Positions 13,701 through 25,000 of a DNA stretch of 64,000 nucleotides are shown piece after piece. A model generated the notes under the pieces. It saw nothing but the letters and a program-made list of their open reading frames with translations, had not been told where the DNA came from and searched no databases. The first letter of the stretch is position 1, and every line of letters starts with the position of its first letter. Origin of the DNA: Desmodesmus armatus. Lineage: Eukaryota > Chlorophyta > Chlorophyceae > Sphaeropleales > Scenedesmaceae. Position numbers and translations under genes: made by a program. The stretch is from the NCBI GenBank assembly GCA_007449985.2, contig VIIQ02000768.1:124001-188000 (forward strand). Reading direction: 5' to 3'.

Positions 13701-16700
13701 CCATATGCTCCATGCTCTTGGTTGCTGTTGGGGTAGCTGATGGACTGGAGGCAAGCTTGGTGGTGTGAGCTGCCTGTTGTGCTGTAGACAGTAGGACTTC
13801 CTCATGAGCTCCTGACTGTAACAGAGACCCGGCAGGTCTCACCGCCAGCGCTCCGTACGCCACCATGTTCCGCACTATTTCTGTCTGCATAGTAGTGGTT
13901 GCACCCGGTCCATATGGTGGCACGGCATCCACCTGATGATGATACATATTTGCCTGCTGCGCTGCTCCCTGTTGCTGACATCCATCCCCGCAGGTCAGTT
14001 CAGTGCCTTTGGGCTAGGCGCCATCCACCCCTATCTTTTCAAACCTTTCGTATCATCCATTATGCATTATCCTCATCTCTTCGTGCTTGTTGATGCTGCT
14101 GCTGTCACCGCAGGTCAGTTCAGTGCGTTTGGCCTGGGTGCAGCAGCTAACAGCATTGTGGCAGCACAGCAAGCAGCGGCACTGCAAGCAGCAGCAGCAG
14201 CCGGGACCCTGGGTGACTACGGGCAGCAGGGACTGATGGGGTTCAACAACACGCAGAACATGGCAGCAGTGGCAGCAGCAGCGGCAGCAGCAGCGGCTGG
14301 GGCGCCTGGGGGCGCACCGCAAGGCATGGACCCACTTACTGGCCAGGTGAGAAGAGCGTTGTGGTGGGGTGGACAGGTGTCTGTCGGTACATGATGGGTG
14401 TGGTGCGTGGCTGTGGTAGCAGGTGCTATGGCAGGGTTGGGACCAAGTTAATGCTGAGACAGCAACGGGCGTGGTGGAGGCAATTGCTGGCCTGGGGTGG
14501 GGAGTTTTTGAGGTACACCGCAAGGCATAGACCCACTCACTGGCCAGGTGAGGGCAATTATTGAGTTTTTGGTAGGAAATGGGGCGGGTAGGTGAGAATA
14601 TATGGGGGTGTAGGATGGAACATGGGGAGGGCAGGGGCAGCAGTGGTTGTGGGTAGGGATGGTGGCAGCATGGCTGGGTGCTTTTAGCTCAGCATGGGTG
14701 TGAAGAGCAGTGACGGGGCTGATTGTGGTGAGCAGCTGCATGCACCTGGTGCCACACGGAAAGGAAGACAAGAGGATGGGCTAAACCTTGAAACGTTTGT
14801 GGCACTTGGGGTCCAACGTAAGGCACATGTCAACTCAGTGGGCCTGTGACAACACCAAGAGGGTAGGCCGGGATAGTGGTGCCTCTGTCCCACCCAGTCT
14901 GTTGGCTTAGTTGAAGTCAGGATGGGGTGTGGGCTTTCCGTCATTTGTATCGGGCAGAGGGACCCTGGCAGATGGCGACGGGAGGGCTTGATTCATGGGC
15001 AGTAGGGTGATGATCTTTGTGATGACCCTTTCCTATCACGCACATCAGCCAGGCCCCATCATGTTCAGGGCCCAACCCCTGTTGCAAAGTGTGGCTATTG
15101 CCATCAGCAGCAGCGGCTCCTGGCTTGTGTGGTGTGAACTTGCGCGGTTGCCGCGAACCTCATGCCACACAACTCAGCAGCCGTTGCTGCTTGCTACAAT
15201 CAAGCCACATGCTATGGTGCAGACAATACCCCCCCCCCTCCCCCTCACAGCCACTGCGGCAATAAAGCCTCCACTTGCTTGCACAGCGTGTTGTAAGCAC
15301 AGCGTGTTATAAGCGGATGGAACCTCAGCCGTTGCAGTGTGGCTGCTTAGAAGCAGCATTGGCACCTGACTTGTGTCGATTGTTGGGTGTTTGCTGGGAC
15401 AAAAAAACTCAAGCCACACAATTCGGCAACCGCACTCTATTGCTGCCGCTTTTTGCTGTGTTGAAGTGAGCCAAAGACCGACCCTACTTGTTCTATGCTG
15501 CATCCGTGTACGCAGATGGGTCTTGCCGGCTTTGGCCTGTCCCCCCACCAAGGGCAGTTCATGCAGCAGCAGATGGGTCTCGCAGCACAAGGAGCAGCAG
15601 CAGCAGCAGCCGATGCAGCAGCGGCAGCCCACCACCTAGGCAGCCAACACGCAGCAGCACACGCAGCAGCGGCAGCAGCATCAGCATCAGCAGCGGGGGC
15701 ATTCCAAACCTCCGGGGGAGGCAGCCACCACCACCACCACCCGGGAGGCGGCAACATGGCAGCAGTTAGCAGCGGCCTGAGCAATGTGAACTTTGCAGCT
15801 CAGCTGGGTAACCCTTTCATGGGTCTCTCAGGTCCAGCAGGAGGGCACGGTCACAGCAGCAGCGGCCTCATGACAAGTGCGGGAATGCAGCAAATGCAGA
15901 TGCAGCAACAGCAGCAGGACCAGCAGCAGCTGGGGGGGCAGCCAGGGATGGGTGGCCCGCCGGTCAGTCAGCAGCGGTTGTTTGTGGTGGTGCACAAGAG
16001 TGTGAGTGAGGATCAGCTGAGGATGCTTTTCAGGAACTACCCCGGGTGTGAATACTGCGACCTCAAGCGGGACAAGCTCACAGGCAGGAGCAAGGTGAGG
16101 GGGGATGTAGGGATGTGGTGTTGATGTGGTGGTGGATTTGGGGGGTGTGAGGGTGGGATGCTGTATGTGTTGATGATGGTGGTGAGTTGGGGGTGGGGCG
16201 GGATGCTGTATGTGTCTGTGATGTAGGTTTGGGGGGGGGGTCAGCCTGACAGTGGACTGTTGCTTTGGGCATGTGACCTAAAGCGGGACAAGCTCACAGG
16301 CAGAAGCAAGGTGTTGGGGTGATGCCGCATCCCGGGGATGCTGTATGCATGTGTGTGTGTGTGTGGGGGGGGGGGGGGCTAGTTGGGGCTGTTACTTGGG
16401 GGTGGGGTATGGGGTGGTGGTGGTGGTGGGGTGGGGTGCTATGTTTGAGCAGTTGGTTTATGGTGTGCACTGTCAGCCCACAAGCAGCGCAGCCCCTATG
16501 TGCCTGCAGTAGTCAGGTCTATGTTGTGCCTTGCTAAGGCTGGGCACAGACCTGCACCTGGTGGCTCCAGGTTGATGAAGGGGCTGACTGCTATAGTGGG
16601 GCTGGGGACTGTCTTCCAAAGACTGGCAGCCAGAGAGTCCCAGGGGTTGTCTATAGCTGCTGACCTTTTCAAAGTGACTTGATGGTTGGGGCGGGGCAGG

Positions 16701-19700
16701 GGGGCTGTGCTATGTGTAGGCAGTGTTGTATTTGGAGTCTTGTTGCCATTTATAAGTTTCAGCCGTTGCATGCCTGCAGTGGCCAGGTGCAGGAAATCCT
16801 CGGGCAGCAGTGCCTGGCGACACCTGCACCTGACGGCTTCAGGTTCACAGGGGCTGACTTCTTGGGCTAGGACCGGACATTATTGACAGTGGGGAAGGTT
16901 GCTGTTCACCCATTGAGAGGTCATGTAGTCTCATTTATTGTCTATGCTGCTGAACTTTCCATTGTCACTTGGATGTTGAAGGTAGGGGGGCGGGGAGGGG
17001 GGGTGCTATGTGAAGGGTCGGAGCTGTGCTGTGTTTAGGCAGTGTTGTGTTTGGTTGATAGTGACGTTCAAGCAGTTCAGCCGTCACGTGTCTGCAGTGG
17101 TCATGTGGCAGGTGGTACACACCGCTGGTCGCTCCTGCTTCCACTTGGTGTCTGTCAGGTACACGATGGCTGGCTTCTTGTGCTGGTTTGGGGGATCACG
17201 CAGGGGATAGGTGTGGCACGTTGTTCTAAGCTGCTTTACTCATGAAGTACGGGGGACGAGGAGGGATGGTGGGGGACTGCACCACCTGTTGGTGGCTGTG
17301 TTTTTGTAAAGGGAGTCTGTGTGGTTGATTGTGGGCCCAAAGCAGCTCAGCCCTCAAGAGCCTGCAGTGGTCAGGTGATCAGTCGCCGATGAGCAACATC
17401 TGGTGCTGCGTTCACCTGGCGGCTTCAGGTTCACAGGGTCTGCCTGCTTGAGCTAGGTGTGAACATCAGACCTACAAGGGCATACAGTGGTCATGTGGAA
17501 GGCAGCATTGAGCATGATCGTCTGCTGCTGCCTCCACCTGGCAGCCTCAGGTCCATAGGGGCTGACTGCCGGAGCTGGCCTAGACATTATCTGTCCTCAG
17601 AGGGGATGCATGTGTCCTTTTGGCATTTACCTTATGTTGCCACTTTGGATTTGGAAGAGGAAGGGTTACTCTAGGAGGAGGTGTTACACTTGCAGTCAGT
17701 ATCAGGTGTGGTCAATGGCTGTCCCGCATGCGTCTGCAGTGATCAGGTCGCATGAGGGCAGCCCATCAAAGGTTGGCCTCCTCCACCTGGTGACTGTCAG
17801 GTACAACATGGCGGCCTGCTTGTGCTGGTGTGGTAGTGCTTGCACCAGGGGAAAAGGTGCAGCAGGGTTGTTGTACAGCAACCCTGCTGCACCTGTCTGA
17901 CCTTGCAATGTCACCAAAGTTGAGGAGGGGGGGGGTGGTTCTGGTGTGTGAGAGCACAGACTGCACCACATGTGTGGGGTTGTGTTATGGAAAGTGTGAG
18001 CGTGTGTGTGAGGATGATTGTCAACCCCCAAGCAAGTCAACCCTCATGTGCCTGCAGTGGTCAGGTGTAGGACAGCGATTGGCAACAACACATGGCGCTG
18101 CCTCCACCTGGCAGCTTCCAATCCACGGGGGCTGATTGTTTGCAGGGTTGTTTTAGCTGCCTGGCCGTCCAATGTCATTAGTGTTGAGGAGGGGGGGGAC
18201 ATTACCTGTGGGTGGCTGCATTATGGATAGGGGCATGTGCGAGGAAGCCCCCAAGCAAGCCAACCCTCAATTGTCTGCAGTGGTCAGGTGACAGGCGCTG
18301 TCAGACTGGCGCTGCCTCCACCTGGCAGCTTCCGGTCCACAGGGGCTGATTGTTTGAGCTTGGTCTGGACGTCATCGACCCCTGAGAATAGGGGGTGTCC
18401 TTGTGGCTTTTACCCCATGTTGTCACTGTGAAATACGTAGAGGGGGAAGGGAAGGTTAGAGGCTGATTACACAGAGGCTTGACCCCCTGGGTAAAAGTCC
18501 GTTTTGATTACACAGCCAAGGCATGCTGAACTTTTTAGCTGGGCCACAGGAGGCCTCAAGATGGTCAAGGGAGAGAAAATATGTTTTTTATAAGTTGATA
18601 AAGGGTCTTTGTGAGAGTTTTGCAGGGTGTACGGCTCCCGGGATGCAGTGACACAGGTCAAACTGGGTCAAGGCAGGCTGAACTTTTAGCTAGGCCACAG
18701 GAGGCATTTTGGCGGTGAACGGAAGGTCGATATGCCTTTTTCAGATACATAAAGGGTCTTTTCAAGAGCTTTGCAGCATATACGGCTCCCAGGATGCAGT
18801 AGCAGGGGTCAAACTGGGTCAAAGCCCCACATAGAGTAACTTTGGCCTGCATGCCGCGGCATTGGCTTTGAAATCCGTCGCAAATTCTATCGATGTACAT
18901 ATTATCCCATTCTCGCACTTTACCGCCTGCGTGGGACCAGTGCATCGCCTCAACGTTGTGATCAGATGGAGTATCAAAGCCTCATGCTGTTTGTCGACCG
19001 TTGGCGAAACGGTGCCTCAAGATTGTTTAAATATGATGTCAAAGTCTGTATTATCCACTCAGGTTGATAGGGTGGGTCTGAGGTAAAACTCGTTTCAGAC
19101 ACTCGGTGGACCTGCTGAAGCTGGGCACAGGGGGGAGTTTTAGCCTGACTCACCCACACACCCAGGACTCAAAGTGAAGTTAGGTAATGACTTTCTATAG
19201 CTTAAATAATGTATACTTGAAAGTTATAAGGCTCAGGCGCTCTGGCTAAAAAGGTGGTAAAACTGCTGTGTAAAGCTGCTCCTCTGTGTAATCAGCCTCT
19301 TAGGAGGGAGGGTGTTTTACGCCCAGGCAGTGTTGTGTGTGGTCTACTGCCGGTCCAATGCTGAGTCCGATGTTCCTGCGGTGGTCAGGTGGCAGGGAGG
19401 CACTCCGTAAATGGGTGCCCCGTCCTCCACCTGGTGACTGCCAGGTACACAACAAAGGCTGTCCATCTTGGTGCAACTTGGCTGCACTGCATTCCTGTGG
19501 GCGTACAGGGGCAGGTGACTGGATTTTTGACAGCCACCAGCGTACACAACAGCTGCATGCAGTGGCAGTGCTTTACCCCGCGGTGGCGGTGGTGGTGGTG
19601 GGGGGGGGGTGTAAGCGGGATTGCTGTTGCTGCCTGGTGTTGTGATCAGCACTGAAGAAGAGGAGGGCGGTGGGGGAGGGGAAGCTTGTTCACCAGGTGG

Positions 19701-22014
19701 TTGCGGTGTGGTTAAGGAGTGTTTGTTATATGGCCTATGTCAGGTGGCAGGGAGGCACTCCGTAAATGGGTGCCGCCCCCTCCACCTGGTGACTGCCAGG
19801 TACACAACAGCTGCATGCAGTGGCAGTGCTTTACCCTTGTTTGGAGTGTTGGGTGGTTCCTGCAGCCATTCCCGCCCAGTAGCAAACATGCCCACAGCAC
19901 TTGGACGTTGGCAGGATGTCTGGATGTGCCCAGGCGGTGGCGGTGGTGGTGGGGGGGGTGTGCAAGCGGGATTGTTGTTGCTGCCTGCTGTTGTGATCAG
20001 CACTGAAGAAGAGGAGGGCGGTGGGGGAGGGGAAGCTTGTTCACCAGATGGTTGCGTCGTGGTTAAGGAGTGTTTGCTATGGGCCCAAAGCAGCTCATGT
20101 ACCTGCAGTGGTCAGGTGAAAGCAATGTTGATGTACCCACATCTGGCACTGCCTCCAACTGGCGGCTTCAGGTTCACATGGGGCTTGTACAGGCTGACTG
20201 CCCCAGCGGTCCTGTTGTGTTTGACACTTGCAGCATTTTTGTTTCTCTCACTGGGAGGGGTTGGGTGCACGGCTTTTGTCAGCCTAATGCAGCTGCCAGC
20301 CTCTGCATGCCTGTAGTGGTCAGGTGGCTGTCCACCTGGTTGGAACCAGGCTACGCTACCTCCTGATCCATTGGGCATGCAGGCGGGGGGGGGGGGGGTG
20401 AATAACTCTTACAGCGCAAAGGGCGCTGTTGTACAGGCTGACTATCCCAGCTGGTCCAGTTGTGTGTGACAGTTGCAGCATGTGTTGGTGGTTTTGGGGG
20501 GGGGTGCAAGGGCTTGTCGGCCTAATGCAGTTGTTGGCCCCTGCGTGCCTGCAGCGGTCAGGTGGTTGTTCACACCGGGTGGTTGGAACTTGGCTGCACT
20601 GCCACCCGATCCTTTGGGCGTACATGGGTAAATGACTGGTTCTTACAGCACAAATTGCGCGCTGCAGCAGTTTGAAACTTGTGTTGCTGTTGTGGCCTTG
20701 CACCCAGGCAGATTCGCATTATTGCACTGGAAACTGGGGTGTGGATTTGTGTGTGGTAAGCTGTCAATGTCTTGTTGGGTTGCAGCAATGTTGTCCTCAT
20801 CAGTGTGCTCATCACTGCAACCTGACTGGTCTGGGCTGACATGGTTGCTGGCTGCTTTGGGGCGCTGTCATCAGGGGTTGTTACTTCCCAGATCATCAGA
20901 TTTTTCGACTTGCTTGGGTTACATTGGGTGTGTGTGGTTCAGTCACCAAACAACTTGGTAGTTGGCCCCAAGCACGTAGCCTGCCTCTTGTGCCTGCATT
21001 GTCCAGGTCCCGCTGCAGATTGTTCCTAAGCAGTCTTCAGTGACACCTGGCCAGTCTGGGCATACATAGGTGCTAGCTGCTACTTGGGGATGCGTAGGAG
21101 TCTCCACACTAGTTTTATCCGCCATCCCCTATCCCTCCACTGTCAGTTGGCTGTGTGTTTTTGTCGCCTTCAATAGCTTGGCATGTGCTGGGTACCCTCA
21201 CCATGCATACTGTTACTGTTGGTAGCTGAGCTTGTTTAGGGGTGCTGCTAGGCTTGTGCTGCATCGCTTCTCTTCCCATACCCTAAGCAAAAGGATGGAG
21301 TCAGGGACATTTTAGGCCCTGAATCATCGTCAAATGCGCGCCGCATCTATCGCAGACTGAGCACTTCCATGCATTTGAAAGCTTTGCTGACTGTCGTGTT
21401 CCCCCTGCCTGCCCTCACTGCTGTAGGGCTACTGCTACGTGAACTACAGCACCCCTGCAGCGGCAGCAGCAGCCCTCCACGACCTCAACGGTGTGGAGTA
21501 CCCAGTCGGCAGCGGCTTCCGCCTGAAGGTGATGTACGCAGAGATCATGACCGGCGGCAGCAGCAGCAACAGCAGCAACCCCGGCAGCACCTCGGCAGCA
21601 GCTCTCCTGCGAAGCAGCAGCAGCCGTAGCAGCCTGGGGGCCCCACAGGGCAGCGGATCCCTCGGTGCGATCATGCGCGCAAGCAGTGGGAACCTCGCAA
21701 TGCAGGGACACCACGGCAGCTCTGGAGCTCTGGCAGCAGCAGCACAGGGGTCTGGGGGCTCCTTCGGCGGCGGGGGTATGCATGGGGCTCAGGTTATGTC
21801 AGCAGGGCCAAACCCTATGTCAGCAGTGACCCCTGTGGGCCAGGCAATGGGTGGACCGGGTGGGAACAACAGTACCGCAGGCAGTAGCGCTCTACTGAGC
21901 CCGGCCGGCAGCGACCCCAACAGCAGCAGCAGCATTGCACCAGTATCAATGGGGCCGATTGGTCCCGGTGTGATAGGCAGCACGGACCCAGCCCTGCAGC
22001 GTCCCTCTGTGTGA
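4784..22014 (+). CDS. RBM45: RBM45-like protein with three RRM domains
   Basis: Predicted nuclear RNA-binding protein of about 692 aa. Inferred exons: 4784-4871, 4947-5017, 5371-5498, 5921-6047, 8256-8390, 8766-8895, 14114-14346, 15516-16094, 21427-22014. All junctions are GT-AG and phases agree; the exons sum to 2079 nt with no frame break. RRM1 (about residues 18-95) has RNP2 RLFIVCGR and RNP1 VCYVKYD. RRM2 (about 118-215) has RLFLVVPKT, DMEYCKTD and CVFVKYS, and ends VKVMLAEPKTKR. RRM3 (about 458-545) has RLFVVVHKSVSEDQL, PGCEYCDLKRD and YCYVNYS. RRM order and the PxxEYC signatures match RBM45/Drb1. A linker rich in Ala, Gln, His and Gly separates RRM2 from RRM3, and the tail is Ser/Gly-rich. 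The start at 4784 is the ATG nearest RRM1, so upstream exons are possible. Family knowledge: RBM45 binds RNA and self-associates; its role in algae is unknown. Confidence 0.85.
6202..6301 (+). repeat. Perfect 50-bp tandem duplication
   Basis: Two adjacent identical 50-bp copies (6202-6251, 6252-6301), each beginning gggttttataggggggg and ending ctacaacagc, in intron 4 of the RBM45-like gene. Their identity implies a recent duplication, unlike the decayed repeats around them. Confidence 0.95.
6921..6964 (+). repeat. 22-bp tandem duplication
   Basis: Two identical adjacent copies of a unit starting tcatcactgcatgcgtcg, inside intron 4 of the RBM45-like gene. Confidence 0.9.
8046..8143 (+). repeat. 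Decayed echo of RBM45-like exon 5 and its acceptor
   Basis: This stretch repeats the CTG-rich tract, the acceptor and the first codons found at about 8189-8300. In the echo gctgtag is followed by gaggaggtgtcctgctaccc; in the real exon gctgtag is followed by gaagagttgtcctgctaccc. The copy then loses the frame (EEVSCYPSW instead of EELSCYPDMEYC). The offset is about 150 bp. Confidence 0.8.
8991..9020 (+). repeat. Decayed echo of RBM45-like exon 6 end and donor
   Basis: The block gggctggcaggactgga at 8871, with its donor, recurs exactly 120 bp downstream at 8991 and is again followed by a donor-like aaggtgagg. The copy lies in intron 6. Confidence 0.8.
9228..9728 (+). repeat. Intron repeat family A (about 165-bp monomer, 3 copies)
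   Basis: Three degenerate tandem units start near 9228, 9402 and 9565. Shared blocks are ccagtggcattgctgctgct, gtctccataccctccagcag and ggatagccatgtgtggtg. They lie in the 5.2-kb intron 6 of the RBM45-like gene. Confidence 0.8.
9880..12040 (+). repeat. Intron repeat family B (about 400-450-bp monomer)
   Basis: The block beginning cccagcagctgccactccca and ending atgcctgcctggtgaa is seen near 9928, 10382 and 10787, with weaker relatives near 11230 and 11690. A companion block, ggggttgtcagctgctga, is near 9885 and 10733. No coding potential was recognised. Confidence 0.65.
12270..13560 (+). repeat. Intron repeat family C (about 230-270-bp monomer)
   Basis: The block acccagcaggcacttycacac, followed by tgcarcgtggtgact, appears near 12545 and 12771, with decayed forms near 12279 and 13537. 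A second shared block, ggttgtgtaaccagtgaag, occurs near 13073 and 13268. All are inside intron 6 of the RBM45-like gene. Confidence 0.65.
13985..14025 (+). repeat. Echo of RBM45-like exon 7 start and acceptor
   Basis: caggtcagttcagtgc followed by tttgggctaggcgcc at 13991 repeats caggtcagttcagtgc with tttggcctgggtgca at 14111, an offset of exactly 120 bp. The copy keeps an acceptor and encodes GQFSAFGLGA in the same phase, so it is a possible alternative 3' splice site. The real exon continues in Ala-rich sequence. Confidence 0.85.
14517..14552 (+). repeat. Echo of RBM45-like exon 7 end and donor
   Basis: accgcaaggcatagacccac with ctggccaggtgag repeats the end of exon 7 and its donor at 14316-14351, about 200 bp upstream, with two or so substitutions. 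The donor is intact. Confidence 0.9.
16273..16314 (+). repeat. Echo of RBM45-like exon 8 end and donor
   Basis: The block aagcgggacaagctcacagg, followed by caGaagcaaggtg, at 16273-16314 copies the end of exon 8 (16057-16097; KRDKLTGRSK plus donor) 217 bp downstream. The first bases past the donor have diverged (gtgttg versus gtgagg). Confidence 0.9.
17855..17894. repeat. Perfect 16-bp inverted repeat (hairpin)
   Basis: The left arm AGGTGCAGCAGGGTTG and its exact reverse complement are separated by 8 bases, within repeat family D in intron 8 of the RBM45-like gene. Confidence 0.9.
18459..19299. mobile_element. Non-autonomous TIR DNA transposon (MITE-like), 841 bp
   Basis: The ends are 19-bp perfect terminal inverted repeats: GAGGCTGATTACACAGAGG at 18459-18477 and its reverse complement at 19281-19299. 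Both ends are flanked by TTA (18456-18458 and 19300-19302), consistent with a 3-bp target-site duplication. The inside looks less G+C-rich than its surroundings and holds two decayed tandem copies of about 150-190 bp (from about 18520 and about 18670; shared blocks include gccacaggaggc and acggctccc). There is no transposase ORF. A TTA duplication is compatible with PIF/Harbinger-type elements, but the superfamily is inference. It interrupts repeat family D, so it is younger than that array. Confidence 0.85.
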
Positions 22015-25000
22015 CGCTCACCACATGTACCACCAGCAGCAGCAACAGCAGAATGACCTCGCCAGGGTGACTGACAGGCTTACGAGCCTGTCGCTGCCCA
22101 ATATGGGGGCCCCCAGCCCTCAGCACGGTCTGAACAGCATTGGCAGCGAGCACAGTAGGATCTGGCAGTGGCGGCAGCGGCGGCAGCAGCAGCACAGCAC
22201 TACTCGGACCTCAAGGCAGCAGCTTCAGGCGGCACCATCTCAAACACAGGTGGTTGTCACGTACTGCTGTGTCCATGGGGTTGGTTGCAGAGGACCCCAC
22301 TCGCAGGTACCTTTTCATTGTTCTGTTGACTGGTGTGCTGGCAGATGGCTGGTGGACCCTGACAGTATCGCATCCATCCTGCAAGTTTTGCAATTTTGTC
22401 CTGCCGATGCATGCACATCATCAGATATGCAGCCAAGGCAGCACCCCCAAATGCAAAAGTTCTTCCACAGATGCGCCTTTGCCGCCGGGCAAGCTTGCTG
22501 CTGACCTCGGTTCCGCTGTGTTGCTGCTGCTGTCCTGCAGTTGCCCGTGAACTGATGTTCAACATGAGCTAAGCAGCAGCAGCTTGCCCGCAGATATCCA
22601 CAGCAGCAGCAGATGCAGCTATTGGGGTGAACGCAGCAGGACTGCAGCATGTGTCGTCAACAGCAGCACACTCTGGCGTATAGTGGCATGCAAGGCATGG
22701 CAGTCACATGTGATGCGTACAGCAGTAGGCGCACAGTGTCAGGCAGCAGCAGACACCGTTTGTTGCAAGGAGTTCACAGCCTGTCGCTGGTACTGTCTGA
22801 TTGTGCCGCGCATGCTGCGTTGCTTCAAGATATTGTGGCCCGTTCGCACCTGCTGTGATGTCACAGCAATGATCCTGGCAACGTGTGAAGTATGGTGTTG
22901 TTGTGGGTGTGTGGATATGAAGATATGGGGCTGTGGTGCGTCGGTCCATGCTGTGTTTCAGGCTGAATTGTCGGGTTGTTCATGCAAGCTGCATGAGCAG
23001 CAGAGTTTACTTACTGCCAGCAAGTCTTCAGGCAGCAAAAGAAAAAACCATAAAAAGGGCGGTGTTTGGGTGGCGGGTGGTAGGTAGTAGGTAGGCACAG
23101 CAAATGGAGTACCTTTGCATGCTGTAGGTAGTGTGGGGTGTTGCGCTGTGTATGTGTGCGCATGACAACAGCAGTGGGGTCCTTTGCTCCTTCTTTTTAC
23201 TGTCGGGGCAGGGAGGGCAGGTGCAGGTGTTGCTGCGGCAGGTGCATGTAGGTTTCATGTTTTATGTGGGGTGTCATCTGACACTCTGTTTGTGGATGTT
23301 GGAGTGGGTTTGGGTGATCGATGGCCGCATATCGTTGCTGAGGCAGGTGTTGCAAGCATTCTGCTTTCGGTTGGCAGGGCCATATGCATCACGTTGTGGG
23401 CATGAGTCAGTGGTACAATATGGCAGTGGGGATACAAGGCTTGCCAGCCGCCTGCTTGTGCCTCCCCGGTGTGCTCTGACGGGCTTGATCACAAGCCGTG
23501 TGTGTCCCTTGGATGCGTGCTGGGCACACTAAGTCATGCTGCAGTGTCCAACAAGTGTCGCACCACATGAATGAAGCCGACATCCTCTCTGATGATAGCT
23601 TGGGTGGTGATGAAGAGGGGACAGCAGAGAGTGGATGACGGTCAAGTCTGTTTCGTCTCTTGTTGCAGGGAGGGCTGGTGTGTGGTGTTGCAGGTTAGGT
23701 CTGGGTACCAAGGGATTAACCTGGCAGGGAGAGGGTTGGGTGTGCCTGTAACTGCGATGTGATTTGCGTATTGAGATCGTCTCATGCAGCACGTCAGCAT
23801 GGTCTGTGGGCATGCTGACATGGTATGGCGGCTGTGGTGCTTACCGTTGTGCTGCTGTGCGTGCTGAGCCCTGCCTTGCTGTGCCGGCAATGGGTCTGAC
23901 ACCCTTGGCCTGCACTGCACATGGTGGGGGTGGTGTCGCTGACATTTGTGGTTGACTCGGAGGGCTCGACTGCTGATGGGTGGTTGTATGATGGGCTGCC
24001 ATCTTTGCAGGCCAGGGGCCGTTGATCGGACATCACACTTGGGTGCTGTTGTACTGCTATTGTGCAGCACGTCAGCGCAGTGGAGTGTGGTGTGCTTGAA
24101 ATGACACAGCGCATATTGCAGGTGTGAGCAGTCAGCTGGGAATTGCAGGCTGCTCTATGTGCAGACATGTAGAGCATTGCAGCCTGCTTGTGGTGACGCC
24201 AGACAGCAGCTGCGTGTTGCTGATCATCATTCATCTGCCATGTTGTGGTGCGATCAGGACGATTTGGGTGCAGCAAGTCAGGGTCTACAGCGTAGGCGTC
24301 AACCCTGACGCCTTGACCTGGTTCCCAGGAGTTCAGTCGGACCTGCCTGTATCTGCTGTGACTGTGTTTCAGTCGCAGTATGCGGCATGGGTGCTGTTTT
24401 GTTGCAGAGCCGTCAGCGCGGGTGGTTGGTGCTGGGGCTGGTCCCAGCTGCTTTGTGGTATTGGTGTAGGTGTTTCTTGACGTGAGCTGTGTGCATGATG
24501 ACACAATCTTTAGGTCAGTTCACACGATGACTCGGCACCCTCTGCAACTGCAGCAGCAGAGTTCTTCCAAGGACAGTAGGCAGGCAGCACAGGACGTTTG
24601 GTGTGGGAGGTTGATGTTTCAGGTTTGACCTACACCCGAAACCCAGTAGGTTGCTAGGCTTGACCCGACCCTGTCGTGGACAGAGGGTGCACCAGACGCG
24701 GTCACACTCTTTGCATCTCAAGAGACAACCGCGGATTGCCTGCAGGGAGTTTGCTGGGTTGGTGTCCAGTCGTCTGCGTCACTTTGTCGGGCTTCTTGCA
24801 CATTTGCAGGCAGGCAGGGCTTTGGAGCATCCTTGATTGATATCATTGCCCGCAGTTCATCCGCAGTTCATCTATGTTTTTTCCTTTGGTGTAGTGGGGA
24901 AGGGGGTTGGGGTGCTGACATGTCTGTGTCCTGTGGTATAGCATGCAGCTGACAAGGGATGTTTTGCCTTGACTGCAAGTCACGGGAGCAGGGTGTGTTT

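Larger units (their letters stand above)
16480..21010 (+). repeat. Intron repeat family D (about 13 monomers, 220-360 bp)
   Basis: The 5.3-kb intron splitting RRM3 consists largely of decayed tandem units. The clearest block is cctgcagtggtcaggtg, near 16500, 16770, 17090, 17361, 17475, 17733, 18051, 18271, 19375, 20101, 20310, 20548 and 20988. A second block, cctccacctggcggcttcagg followed by ttcacaggggctgactg, recurs between them. The array is interrupted by the TIR element at 18459-19299. Each unit carries an acceptor-like ctgcag and a donor-like caggtg, which makes cryptic splicing conceivable. Confidence 0.8.

Noticed and set aside
18862..19086. Open frame within the TIR element as a transposase remnant
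   Set aside because: Only 74 codons, with no DDE/DDD-type motif or helix-turn-helix visible.
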